From NCBI GenBank assembly GCA_030762175.1, contig CM060843.1, forward strand, positions 113,737,369-113,801,368: DNA of 64,000 nt. The letters run 5' to 3'. The position numbers and the translations under genes were made by a program. Positions 49,298 to 61,766 of this stretch are shown one piece after another; the first letter of the stretch is position 1; every line of letters begins with the position of its first letter. Source of the DNA: Metallyticus violacea. Taxonomy: Eukaryota; Arthropoda; Insecta; Mantodea; Metallyticidae. Under the pieces are notes generated by a model. That model had not been told where the DNA came from. It searched no databases and saw nothing but the letters and a program-made list of their open reading frames with translations.

Positions 49298-52200
49298 TTA
49301 TACTTGCGCTACACAAATTTACAAATAGTACATATTACTACTGCGAATCTGGTTTTTAAGTTTGAAATAAAAATATCATCAAAGAAGATAAAGCTGCATC
49401 CACTGTGAAAGCACCACATGACCGGCTAATAAATAACTTTACTGTGATAACATGTTTAGTGGCTCTTATTACCCTGTTTCAAAATAAGTTCAATCTAATA
49501 AATACTTCAAAAGTTGCTGAACGACTGTAATGTTGAAAAACGCATTTAAAGAACTATTGCAAATAGGCACAATGCTTATATAAAAAGACATGCAGACTAT
49601 ATGAGAAGGCAAAAAAAAAAAAAATACTCAATTTAATATTCTGCCCCATAAAACGGCAAAAAATCTATTATGCCAAATAGGATTTTGCTTCACGTGTTCC
49701 ACTTTGACCGAAACACAAAGTTCTAGGACTATTTTGTGCTCCCGAGAAACAAAACTACAGCATATCAATAGATGGAATATTTCCTCAAATATGCAACATC
49801 CGCCTGAACCTTTTCAGTAATCTTAAAGAAGTGAGTCTACAATGTGTGCGAAATCTTGACATTCAACAAGGACTGCAAAACATAAATCCTCAGAATCTTC
49901 TATCCGAGCTAGAAAGGTTCGACACAAAGTGAGAGAGAGAATCTACCTGAGGGAGCCGCCAATTTCCTCATTAAAAAGTTGTTCTTTATAAAGAAATAGA
50001 TAGATGGTCATCATTGCTCATCAAGCTCGAAATATAGAGGAACAATAAAACTGACACCCAATGAATGTGCGGACTGTTCTCTACCGGGAAGATCCCAAGG
50101 TTGAAACCTTAGTAGAAGTTGCCGCAGTGGGCACTATACCCATGCACGAATCTGGGATTCTGTCATATGGATATGGGATAACATCATTGCTATTAGACCT
50201 TCTGACAAACACATCCTACTTCCTCCTTTAGTAGTGCCAAGGACAGCCAGAAAAGGTCGAGGAGAAGAACCTGTAAGAACTAAAACGTGGTAGACGATAA
50301 CCGAAGAGGCCCGATTCTGCTGTTTTGTGTCTTATCTTGCACGGGAGAAGGGTTGGAGAGAGGCGGTCGCAAACAATCAGAGATGATTCATAGAATTCTT
50401 AAGATTTATTTGTTTGATTGATGCTCTCCGTGATACTCCTCGACGCATGTCTGCCTGGACCATGAAGCTTTTATTGTTACTGGCGCGCGAATTTCATCTG
50501 AGACGTTTGCAAAGCGGGTTGTTGATACTTGAGTATTTTACTGAGAATGAGCGCCGAATATTGAAGTTCCCGCGAGTTGATTCATCACGTCTCAACTAAA
50601 TGAAGATATTATTAAATGTTTGTCTAGCGAAGAGCCAGGCTGAATGTATTCTACTGCCGAGCAGTGAGTGAGGACGTGGCCACATAGGCCAGTATCACCG
50701 CGTAGTCACGAACTGTGAGATCGAATGAGAGATAATAATAATGCCCCGCTGAATGCTGAACTGCGGAGGATATCTCCCTGGGAATCTACACATGGATGCT
50801 CTCGCTTTCTGAACTCACACGGGGATTCTTATCCAAGTCCACGGCAGCTCAGTTTTTGAAATCCTCGTTTCTAATTGGGGAGCCTAAACTCACTTTTCGG
50901 CGCTTCACTTAAAATCCTGAATTAAGCTTGTTTTATTGACTGCCAGAAATTGTATGTTTATCCGACTGCTAAGTTCATCGCCTGCTTGCTGTGTTTGTAA
51001 CGGAACGCCAGCTCGATAGATCGCCGCGTAACTTGGGAATGCAAAAGGCTTTTGTCGTACGGTAGTTGTCACCAGCACAGGAACAATACTTACAAATACC
51101 TCCTTCCTATATAAAAAGTTTCACAAATTATATTATATAGAATGCAAGCGTTATTTGCAATTAAATATTTATATAAAATCATACACCTATGTAAAATAAT
51201 ATATCTGTGTTGTGAGGGAACAAGCGAGGAATAAGAACTGCTGCACAACCTGTCATTCACTTTAAGAACAAACATAGGATAGTATAAATTTTGTCGTTTA
51301 ATGACTAGTGTACGATGCACCATCTAAATGTTTAACGCATTTTTTGACCTTATAAGATAAGCCCTTTTTTTTTTAATGTTCGAAAATGTTTGCGGTAATA
51401 ATTCTAAATTTTACTTTTTGTAAAAAAAAAAAAATCATTTTATTCGTTGTATTATACAAGGTCCTCACTTCGCATCGAAATAGGAACTTTATTTTTGATA
51501 GGAAGTTAATGTGTAACGGCCTCGTACCCTGCCGAAGGAAATCATGTGAGGCCAGAATTCAGCGCGCATTTTTTGTTTCGTTTGTCATTTACTGGTTGTA
51601 AATAGTAATTAATATTATACTTACCATCATAGAGATTCTGAAAGTGCCTACCCTGTACATGCATGAATCGTTTTGAGATACTCGCCGCAATTCATCCCCT
51701 ATATTGTATTCTGTCTTCGGATATATCGTTTCAACACCTCATCGGTTTTATTTCAGGTATAGTATTCAGATGAAGTGGAATGAGTTTATACGGACTGGCG
51801 ACAGATACATCAACTTGCTAGGCTAATCGTGTTAAATACTTTGGATGAAAAGTTCCTAACGATAGTCTATTTTATCAAGCCTCTCCTCGTTCAAAACACG
51901 TTTTTTGTTGTCTTGGCTTTTTGATAATAAAAGGTCTTTGGTTTGAAATTTCTTTACCATTATGAAACAATTCCCGATACATTCTTTATTTTACCATAAA
52001 CCTCACTCTTAGCATACACCACACCAACATGTATACAGTAAAATGTCTAACGCATACTTTCTACAGAAATGAAAATGAAACAATTCTAAGTACTGAGCAC
52101 TCGTAAAAATCTCACTCTTCACTCCCGCTCATGCGCTAAAAATTCACTCATGTCAGATTTACCAAGCTACATAAATCTATTAAATACATTTTTTCATCAC

Positions 52201-53128
52201 TAAGGCAGTGTTAATTTGTTTTATTAGTTCTAATTCACCGTTTAGTTAAATATAGTTTTTTTTGTATAATTTTGAGGATAAGTATATTGTCTTCAACTGG
52301 ATATTTATACCAACTGAATTTAGTATAAATAAAACGTTTATATTTTATAACGCTGAGAAATTAGTAGGTTATTTTCAAAGAGAACATCGCAAGGATTTTA
52401 TTTCATCTTCATTTGGGAATTTGGAGCAAATTTTCACATATTTCTTGAAGAACAAAGAGAATTAAAGGAATGATAAAAATACAACCAATTCTAAATATAG
52501 TTAGATTTTTACTTTTTATGGCTGAATTAGAAATGGCAATTGGACCAAGTAGGAACTAGTAAAATTCTTTATATCATCGTTCAAATTGCCTCAGAACTCT
52601 CGTATGCACACAACTTTTCCATTCCTTTCCTATTGTAGGTTTGAACTATGATCAAAAATTGACCTGTGCTCTAGTGAATGCCAAAGTGATTTCAAATGCA
52701 AATTGTCTCTCTGCTGAAGCTTATCCAACGTGCGGTCGCACTTCTGGTTGCTCTTTGGCCATCTCACCCCTAATCTCCATAATTGCTCATAGTCGGTTAA
52801 ATCGCTGCACTACTAGCGATTCTCGTTTCAACTCTTAATTAAGAATACAGATAACATTAGTTATTATGTCTTTGTCTTATTCTATTGAAACTTACTTAAC
52901 ATTTAAGTGAGGTTTGAGTAGTATGTGAGCTGGTATTATGTACATTGCCTGCAGTGTCTCGTTAAGTGAATTTTTTCACTACTGGCATTGAAACCAATTT
53001 ATTTATTTCAGTTATTTCATATTTAATGTTAAGGCCATCTTGCCCTTCTATTTAATTAATGAACGATAAACTGAGCCGTATTTTCTACTTAAAAATCTCA
53101 TCTCTGTTTTTATTTTAGTCAGAATACT
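49298..53128. other. Unannotated sequence
   Basis: No recognised repeat. The part at about 50000-51070 is somewhat richer in G and C but has only short frames (a 61-codon plus frame at 50414-50599 without motifs). A-runs occur near 49611-49624 and 51422-51434. Confidence 0.5.
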
Positions 53129-53550
53129 AATGCGAGGGTTGCTTTGAAAGTTTCGAGAATATAAGCAATGAAATTTATAAATCGCGATCTGGCCATTTCA
53201 ACTTTTCTAAATTATTCTCCATTGCATTTTATACAACCCCTCATCAGCTCAAACTATTATCTAAATGCTGAACGCCGTGCTACTTTAGATGGATGGATGG
53301 ATGGATGGATGGATGGATGGATGGATGGATGGATGGATGGATCGTTCGTTGATCACATATTTTTCTTTCATTTTGGAGAGCAGAAAAAAGTAGTGTGGGA
53401 ACGAATCTTAACTGCATGGAGGATGAGGCAAACATTTGACTCCTGAGTCCTGCAGGAATTGAGTGGTTTCCAGTGCAATGTGGGCAGAGGCGTTGTGTGG
53501 TGCAAAAGATTTCACGCAGACCAGTCTTAGGACGCTTCGTTCTCAGTATA
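53129..53550 (-). mobile_element. mariner-like transposase 3' fragment interrupted by a microsatellite
   Basis: The minus strand reads [33 protein letters not shown] (about 53527-53425) and, after a stop, [14 protein letters not shown] (to about 53350). This is the segment between the second and third catalytic residues of a mariner transposase (compare HDNASSHxA and HPPYSPDxxxxDFxLF). The second catalytic Asp is His (PHN), and the third is also replaced (FPHYFF). Beyond a GGAT array the sequence runs to CGAGGGTTGCTTTGAAAGTT at about 53134, which looks like the terminal inverted repeat on the plus strand. The opposite end is not found. Confidence 0.72.
53288..53342 (+). repeat. (GGAT)n microsatellite, about 13 units
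   Basis: An uninterrupted run of GGAT/ATGG units lies within the mariner fragment. The Met-Asp-Gly-Trp frame across it is an artefact of the repeat. Confidence 0.97.
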
Positions 53551-55060
53551 TTGAAGACTAGGCAGGTATCTGAAAGGAAAAGATGTCAACACGGTTAATA
53601 TGCATTGAAGTAATTTGTGTCCAAATATTACTACCAAGTATGGGTATTTAAGGAACCCCTTAACCTTTCATTAAGCATCTTACTCTGATAAACATAAAAC
53701 ACTCGAGTAGTTTTACAACCGAAACTCAATCGTAAAAATAGCTGCCAGATTCTGAATACCTTTCCATGATGGAACGGGGGCAGAGAGAAGCGCGTGACAT
53801 TTGTCCCAATGACTTAACATTTTCATTTAATGCTTTGAGCTGCTTTTAGTTTCTACTACCTACATAAAATTCCGTCATCGTATTCATTCAAAATACTACA
53901 AACCATTTTTTTCCCCTCTCCTTTGAAATATCGTTACTTCCCAAAAGGATATAAATCTCACAATAAAAGAGACCGGATCATTAATGGGGCACTTTCAGGA
54001 ATTCCTGAGCTCTCTAGAAAAGGGCTCCTTTGCTTCAAATGCTCTTCTACCCTCTCAGAATCATGAAGAGGATAGGAGTTGACGCAGTAGGATGCTAAAT
54101 TAGAATATCGTCCTTCCTCTCTACCTTTATTCCTTTCTTGTCGGGAGAAACAGTAGTAGAAAATAATGTTCTTACAGCATTGTTAGTTGGTTACAAGGTT
54201 TATGCTTAAGGAGGTGGCGGGACTCTTCTCGGACAACCTTTACGACACTTTTAGGAAACGAGCAAAACGACGTGAGGACTAGCGAAGAGAAAAAGAATCA
54301 TGTATATGTCCTTTAAGAGTGGTCCCTAGCAACCAACTGCTCATTTAGAAAAGGGTTTTCTAAAATTTTATTTGTTATTTGTGTTTAACGTCCCATGGCA
54401 ATTGCATAGGTCTTCAGCTCTAGTAATGACTTTCCTTTACGAATTCTTCTGTACGTATAGTGTATCTCTATTGAACGATGTGGTTTGGCTTTTTGCTAAG
54501 GGCGCATGTGCCGGCTTTCTTTTCCTTGGAGATTTTCCGTCATAACAGTTTTAACTCCTCTCTCTTCGTTCATTCTTAAAATATGGTGTTTCTATTGTTT
54601 TGCTGTATTTTTGGACCTTCGAGCTACATATTTTATTTTACATATTTTTCTTATGCTTTTATTAATTTTCTTGTCTTGAAGCATAACGCTCGCTATTGCT
54701 CTTAAATTTGCCATTTCAAATTATATATATTTTTATTTGTATCAGTCCGGGTTTATGTGGCATATATTATAGTTGGTCTCATAATAGTTTTATAAAGTTT
54801 TATTTTACCTTCTCAGTCATTAATTCGTTTTCTCAGAAGATATTATTAAAATATGCAGAGATGTTAGTTGCCTTTTAAGGCCGCGTTTTGGATTCTTGTA
54901 AAATATTTCTTATACTATCTAATTGGATCCCTAAAATATAAAAGTTTATAGCTTTTGAATTACATTCGTTACTAATAATTTACATTATTTAAGAACTTTT
55001 TGAAATCACCAGTATTTGTTTTCTAATTATTAAAACTTCAATTGAATAAGAACATTTTAT
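53551..55060. other. Unannotated sequence
   Basis: No gene recognised. TTGTGTTTAACGTCCCATGG at about 54374-54393 faintly recalls a SINE end on the minus strand but is too short to call. Confidence 0.5.
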
Positions 55061-55122
55061 AGGTTGTGCTATAGAAACTCCTTATATAAGTATTTCTATA
55101 AGCAAAAAAATGGGCACAACCT
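55061..55122. repeat. 62-base nested inverted repeat
   Basis: The outer arms AGGTTGTGC (55061-55069) and GCACAACCT (55114-55122) are perfect complements. Immediately inside, TATAGAAA (55070-55077) pairs with TTTCTATA (55093-55100), leaving a 15-base loop and a 13-base bulge on the right side. A transcript could fold as a hairpin. Function unknown. Confidence 0.6.
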
Positions 55123-56313
55123 GTGAACTTTATTGTTTGCTAAGAAATGTGATTTAATGAATAAAATTGTTCATTATATGGCAGTATATTGAATCATATT
55201 TTCAATTCAACACTAGTTAAGTTTTTTATTTAAAAGGGAATGTGTTTTGATTAAATAATAAAATATTTCATGGCGCCATTTTATTCTTTTGACTTTATTA
55301 AGCATTACTAGAGCTAATTTACTTCAGTCAGGCACGGCCTATTTAGAAACAACCAGAATGGTACTACAAAATGCGAGAGTAATATCTCTGTGCTTAAGAC
55401 TATGACTCCAAAAATATGTTTAAATGTGTGCACTGCAAAGAATAAAAAAGGGGGGAAAGGACTTTGTTAGCCCAGGTGAAATCGTTACAATTTTGCAGAA
55501 GCGTTAAAAGGACACAAATGTAAATAGCAGTAGCTCTGCTAGCGCTGGCGGCTTTAAAAGGGAGGGAAAGAGGTAGCCAGAAAAGTATACAGCTGAAATT
55601 ATTGGCTTCATTAGCGAGCAGCGGGTCACGTTTAGCTGCCGTGTGCAACAAGCAGAGAATGTGCATTTTGCCTAACTACATGCATTTACTTGCCTACAAC
55701 TTAAACCATTACACAAACCGGAAGTAAACTATAGCGCTTAAGTGTATGTTGTAAATTATTGTATACTATTATTAAACAATTAAAGCAAAGAATACTAAAA
55801 AGAAAAAGAAAAGGTTAAAAAAATTGCTTAAAAATTCAGTTATATTAAATTTACTTACCTCTGAATTCGATGGTGTATTTGTTTTTCTGCAAAATGCAGC
55901 AGTTGTTCGTTAGAGACTCACTCACATTTAGTCACTCTTCGTTCGGGTTCGAACAAATAAAACCACACCCCAATTCAGTCATAGATCATTTACTAACCAG
56001 TGAATGCAATGGCAATATTTCTTTTTACGTAAAACGACGGTGATCTTTGAAGATAAAGCATGTGATATAAGTACCTGCATAATCTCGACTGGCGTAGCAC
56101 AGGCAAACCAAGGGTGACTAGAGGCCTGTAGAGAGCAACTAGTATATTAAAGAAAACGAAATTTGCCATTAAACTGAGAGGAAGTGAATGGCCTGCAACT
56201 GGATTTTGGTGCGATTTTATTTGTTAAAACCCTAGGTTTGTTCTGTTAAGTATGCTAGGAAATGTACGATATAAAATGTACCTAGTTCAAAGTTTATAAA
56301 ATGTTGCAGATAA
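55123..56313. other. Unannotated AT-rich sequence
   Basis: No recognised repeat or gene. An 88-codon minus frame at 55400-55666 lacks motifs. Confidence 0.5.
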
Positions 56314-56380
56314 TCGCCCCGTGATCCAGGGGTAGGTTTTGTGATTAATATTCTGGAGTCCTGTGTTCCAACCTCGGTTA
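56314..56380 (+). repeat. tRNA-like head of another SINE, split by SINE1
   Basis: CGCCCCGTGATCCAGGGGTA resembles a tRNA 5' end with box A, and GTGTTCCAACCTCGGTTA lies where box B would be. The box B-like part is the site duplicated by the SINE1 insertion: the second half resumes at 56671 with AACCCCGGTTAGATCAAGC. Only one copy is in the window, so the family cannot be confirmed. Confidence 0.45.
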
Positions 56381-56670
56381 CCGCCACGGTTGACCGAGGT
56401 CGTTAAGGCGCGGCCTCATGAGCGGGAGGTCTGGGGTTCGAATCCAGTCAGGACTGTCTTTCCTGACTGAGGCTTTTCCAGGTTTTCCTCAGTCCTCATA
56501 AAATGACAAATGCCGGGGAGGTACCCTAAACTGAGGCCTGGAACGTTTCCATCCTTAAAAAAATCCGGTCCCAAAATATCATTTCACCTCGTGTATGATC
56601 AGTGTTCACAGCCTGTGGTGCCTCAGTAGTAAAACGGGCGTTAAACACCATTAAAAAAAGGGAAAAAAAG
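56381..56670 (+). mobile_element. SINE1 full-length copy with 11-base TSD
   Basis: The head CCGCCACGGTTGACCGAGGT, CGTTAAGGCGCGGCCTCATG and box B GGGGTTCGAATCCAGTCAGG lead to CTGTCTTTCCTGACTGAGGC, GACAAATGCCGGGGAGGTAC, TGCCTCAGTAGTAAAACGGG and CGTTAAACACCATTAAAA with an A-rich tail. Direct repeats AACCTCGGTTA (56370-56380) and AACCCCGGTTA (56671-56681) flank it. The duplicated target is the box B-like part of the preceding tRNA-like sequence. Confidence 0.94.
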
Positions 56671-56681
56671 AACCCCGGTTA

Positions 56682-59600
56682 GATCAAGCTATCTGGGTAT
56701 TTTTTTTTTTTTTTCCGGAATGTTTCCTTACTCCAAGAATATGAATGCCAGGTAACTTTAAGCCGCCAGGGACTTCGAGTACATTTCATTTCGTTCACCC
56801 CTACAGACCTATAGTATTTAGCCCATAATCTACAGACGTCACGATAACCAAATGCAGTCAAAGCGATAGTAAATGAAATATTCAAAAAAAAGTATGGTAG
56901 ATGATTGGAAGTAGAATAGTTAGGATATGCATAAACATTTGGATAGGTGGCTAGCTTTATAGTATAATATTTTGATTAGTTTAGACATGATCTAGCGATA
57001 TCATTCGTACGTACATCCTTAGTAGCAAGGAATATTCGCTTAGTATTTTAGGTGAGAAAACTTAGACCAAAGTCCCTTGTACTTTTCAGAAGAATTGTCT
57101 TGGAATACAATATATTGCAGTCCCGTGATCATATATTTTTATTTATTTATAAAACTAGTATAGAAGACAGTGCCCCACAATTTCCCCATTTATCTATTTA
57201 GTGACTGGTGGCAGCGTATTGCTAATAAGGTAGCTTCTAAATCACAAATGCAATGGAAGATGGTATTTTTGATTTCTTCTTAGATTTTCCTTCAGAATTT
57301 TAAGACATACTATTCATATTTAAACAAAGGCTTTTGTATTTTAATAAAAGTTTAATATATAATCTATTAACGATACATTTTTACTGTAGCTTGTAAAATA
57401 ATTACAATTTATGAGCTTAATACGAAAACATGCATAGGCTGCGTTTTACAGTAGCAAGCTAAAAATAAAATGCTAAATCTCATTTGGTTCTTCTCACTCA
57501 GATGTATATACGTATACAAACAATAATTATAAAAGTAACTGGGGGCAACCGTTGTGTTGGCGGCCGTATTTTGCCATAAAAAGGAAAAACGATATTTGCA
57601 TAGCCGCGAGCATACCAACTCGCGCTTAAGCGCATGTTTTTGTTGTTCCTTGTTACAAAGGAACTCAACAAGTGAAAAATATTTGTCATCCCGTGAGTTT
57701 AGCAAAATAACCAGTTTAGATGTTACAGCTTTCAGAATTTAGCCTTAAAGTCCTACTCCTTAGTTACATATTAAACGTTCAGGTACGCACCAGTTACAGA
57801 ACCACCTTTATTTATATTTATATTTATGCATATATTTTGTTCTGAATTGTGCTTAAGTGGATATATATTTTAGGGAAGTAAACTCTTTTTCTCCAGCTCA
57901 CGCAAAGCGACGAAAAGAGAGAGAAAAAAAAGAAAGAAAGAAAGAAAAAGCATATAGGAAACAGATGTCACATTTTTATGTCTGCTTTTTTTTTATCGGA
58001 TATTTGACGTTTTTCTTGAAAGAAGATTTTCATATCAGGGTTTTTATTTTATATTGATGCAATTCCTAATCTCTATGACATATACTGCTAGCATACTTGA
58101 TTTTCTGGAAAAGTTAGTACAGTTCAGTGCGAAAAGAAATGCCTAATTTTTGCCATCCACAACTAATGCTGCAAAATTAAAATTTTTGGGATAATTAAAT
58201 CTCTTTGATACTATTAGTATTGCTATAGAATGCAAAGTAATTCGATTTGTATTTTAATCCGCCGTCACACATTTTTTTAATTAGTTCCATTATTTTTTTT
58301 TTTTTAATTTAAAGCTCAAAAGTAGAATGGATAGTGAACAAAAAAAAAAAAAATAAATAAATAAATAATGTCGCATTCGAATAATTTGAAATATTGAAAT
58401 AATATTCCAAATCACAAAATAGCTCTCTGTGACTATGCATATATGGTTTTTATTTACATAACATATACATTCACGCGGTGTTATAGTCTTGGCTACTAAG
58501 CACGCCGCAACCCGCGGTGCTCGTTCTTCAACTTCGCTTCTAAAAAGTGTATACCATCCTGCTGGAATGATCGTCCTCCCTTGACTAATTTTCGTAGCAT
58601 TCGGAAATATCCATATTAGTAATTTTGGTTGTGATATGCGCCAATTTTGCCTGGTTGTTTCTATTTTAAAACTGTAGGCTGATGTTTATTTGTTTTTAAT
58701 TAAATCATTTGTTTCATAAGTGTGCACATTATCGTAAGATACTGCCGTTTGGAAGAAGATTCATCATAAAAATTATGCAATAAATCCCGCACGCACACGA
58801 CTAGTTTATTCGTGTTTAAATTGATGTTTACATACAAAATGCGTTTTTCGTGAGGTTAACCGTTTTAAAATCATTGCGAATGAATGTATATTACCTGAGA
58901 CCAATTGGAAACCGGTTCAGAAAGTGACATTCAAGGGCTTGACAAAGGGGGAGGGTACGAAATTAAAATATGGATACCGTCAGCTCCAGTACATCTAGTT
59001 ACTGAGACATAAAACATAAAATACCTCGTGAGTAGACAATGCTAATGACAAATGTTTTCCTCTGATGTTTGAAATTTCTAATTGAAATCTCTTATCAGAT
59101 AACACCAAATGTTGAATTCACCTAGCATCATGATAATTGCAGTGAACAAATACCTTTCCTTCCGCGTAACTTTTTATTTCCTCATGAAGAATTTAAAACA
59201 TATTCTAACGAAAATGTACACCAACTTCTGCATAATATGATACGGATTTCTTGTTTACTAAGGCTTAAACAAATTAAAGTTTTAAATGTTTAAAATAAAA
59301 TCATAAAAGTCGCTATTAGTACTGCGAGTCTCAACTTTGACGGGACCGATGGGCAGTATTTATGGTTAATAAATGGACATTCATTGATAGTTAAGGAACT
59401 AAAACATCTTACATCTGCACTTACTGCAACGTAATGCGTGATCTCTTGGAAATTCCGACTCAGGTCTACTGTTTTGACACTTATCTATTGTTGAGCATTT
59501 TCCAAGTTTGAAATTGCTTAAAATATTCATTTGAATTAGCTAACAAACGCATACCTAATGACATCTTTAAAGTGAATGAGGTTAATGTAAAATAAAGTAT

Positions 59601-60889
59601 CCAATACAAGTGAAATCATAAATAGTAAAGAAAACAATTAATGTATAGCTAATCTGTTAGAAGAATACATTTTTATATATCAGAAATGTGCGTAAATAGC
59701 GCCCAATGATAAATTAACTTTACTAAACAGTATTTGGAAAGTAAAAATTTGTAGAAAAGGCAAACAACTATTACTAACACGAGTCTTAAGGTTTGTATGA
59801 GCCAATTCTTATAATATTTATTTATATTAAAATTACACTTTAGACATTTTAGTACTTCGGCTAGCTAGTCAAGTTTCATTAAGTTCACTAACGTTCATAT
59901 AGTTATCAGCTCCACGGCTTACTACGAGTATACAGAGCGGTGCATTGTTTTCATATTCCTTCAGGGCTGCAGGATCAGTAAGCTGAAATGAGAAATTTCA
60001 GAAATTTTCAGGCTCTTAATCTTCTTCAAGGTGTTCCTTAGTCAACTTCAAGACACTGTACGTATTTATAAATAGTTTTATGCTCACGACGTGTTTCAGG
60101 TTTGTGCTAAATCCTTTGTAATACCTTAAACGTCGCTTCTTAAAGCTGTTTTCTCACAGCATCAGCGAAGATTAGACAGTTGACTCTGGAGTAGAGGTAG
60201 CGAACTGCTTTCTTTTCTACGTGGCAAACAGCAATTCAGAGTCCTCTTAACAAGCTCCATTATTCGATAATGCATTGCGATCCTTTCCTACTGTGTTTTG
60301 AGGACTTAGTATATCTCAAATTTGACTGGGCGCGGTCTTCCCTGCTCTAGAGCAACATTTTTTTTTACGTAAACCTTATTTTAAATATGAATTGGCTTCT
60401 TTGTGCGTATAAAATTTATTCAGAATTTTCCTAATCAATTGTCTCCATTCAAAACTGCATTTCACAATATTGTACAAACTTATGATTCAGTAGCTCATTG
60501 CAAAACGTAGAGTTTTAACAGAAAAAAAAGAACAGGATATATATTTAAACTATACGCGTTCGCTAACAATATAACTCCTGAAATTAGCATTTGTGAGAAT
60601 TTTGAAATGTATAGCAAAGCATTTGCCATAGAATCAGCAACACTATGGTGACCGAACTTAATGGTGTCAATAAAAAAATAAAATAAAGCATGCAATACTC
60701 CATCCCGGTACCTCTTTGCCTATACCGGAACGTATATTCAAAATGTTATAATTTATTATTTATTAAAAAGTATTTCATTATACCTACAATATTTTACAGA
60801 TTATAATCTATAAAAAGAAAATATAACAATAAACTGAATAGAACATAGAATCAAACAATTCTTTAGGTAATTTAATAATTTACATGCTA
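56682..60889. other. Unannotated AT-rich sequence
   Basis: The first 100 bases or so may be the body of the tRNA-like element split by SINE1. An AAAG-rich patch lies at about 57915-57950, and an A-run passing into AAAT units at 58340-58367. No gene recognised in short frames. Confidence 0.5.
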
Positions 60890-60974
60890 CTGGGAACCAG
60901 TAGTTACCATTAGTTGATAAGCAGCTAAGTTGATCGTCATAAACCGAACGGAAAGGTTGCTGGTAACCAGCACT
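60890..60974. repeat. Two short GGTAACC-type palindromes about 55 bases apart
   Basis: CTACTGG and CCAGTAG (about 60888-60904) form a perfect 7-base stem around GAA, and GCTGGTAACCAGC (about 60959-60971) is an almost perfect palindrome. They share the GGTTAC/GGTAACC core. This could be secondary structure in the 3' untranslated part of the minus-strand LINE, but that is speculative. Confidence 0.4.
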
Positions 60975-61766
60975 TATCTTACCCCTAGCTATCTAAGAGA
61001 ATTTAATTCTCATTTTACTTTTAGTTCTGTATTCACTTCTTATTTAAAGCATTATTCCTCTTTAGGTTATAATGTTTATGTATTCTTACACTTATAATAT
61101 TAATACATGCGTTGAACTCTACTTTCCTACTTAGTTCACTTAACATAGTGAGTATGTTTTTACTCTTGCTATTCTGTCACTGCTACACCACTAATCCTTA
61201 CTCACTACTCTTCAATTTACTATTTGTTCACTGCTTTTATTGTTTATGTAACTTATCAGATATTTATCACTCAACCTAACACTCATCAAACACTTAAACA
61301 ATTTTACTATACCTTACCACCCATTTCCTTCTTCTTGTGCCGCTTACCCGTGGCTCCCTCTTCCCCATGATTCTTACCACCCCTCCATCTTCATTCATCT
61401 CCTCTTTTGTAGTATGCTGTTTACTATAATAATCATCATGTCTACTATCTGTATTCTTCCTTCTTCATTAGTTGAATGGTTGAGTAGTTGTTGGTGATGT
61501 GCTAATGATAGTTTGTGATGGATTAATAGTTTCCTCTTTCTCTTCCTCACATTCTTTCTCTCTAATTGTTGTGCCATTAGTAAATGTTTTGCAATAATTG
61601 ATATAATTATCACCAACGTCTTCTTTTACTCCCCGCTCTTCTGTTCTCCTTCCTCTTCCTCTTTCTTTTGTTCTTCTTTTCTTCTCCGCCTTACTCTCTG
61701 CCCTCGTTATCTTCACTATTCCTTTCATTCTCTACCTCCTCATGACTTGGTATTTATTTGTTGAGT
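60975..61766 (-). repeat. Probable 3' untranslated region of the LINE at 61767-62335
   Basis: Lies directly downstream (minus sense) of the LINE stop codon. It is strongly purine-rich on the minus strand at about 61550-61735 (GAAAGAAGAGG-type), which creates Lys/Glu/Arg-rich chance frames of 73-86 codons. No poly(A) tail or target duplication was identified, so its extent is a guess. Confidence 0.4.

Noticed and set aside
54374..54400. Short match to a SINE-like GTTTAACGTCCC end
   Set aside because: Only about a dozen bases match, and nothing follows in either direction.
61395..61728. Lys/Glu/Arg-rich minus-strand frames resembling a charged coiled-coil protein
   Set aside because: They lie downstream of the LINE stop codon in purine-rich DNA, and two frames overlap. 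Composition, not a gene, explains them.
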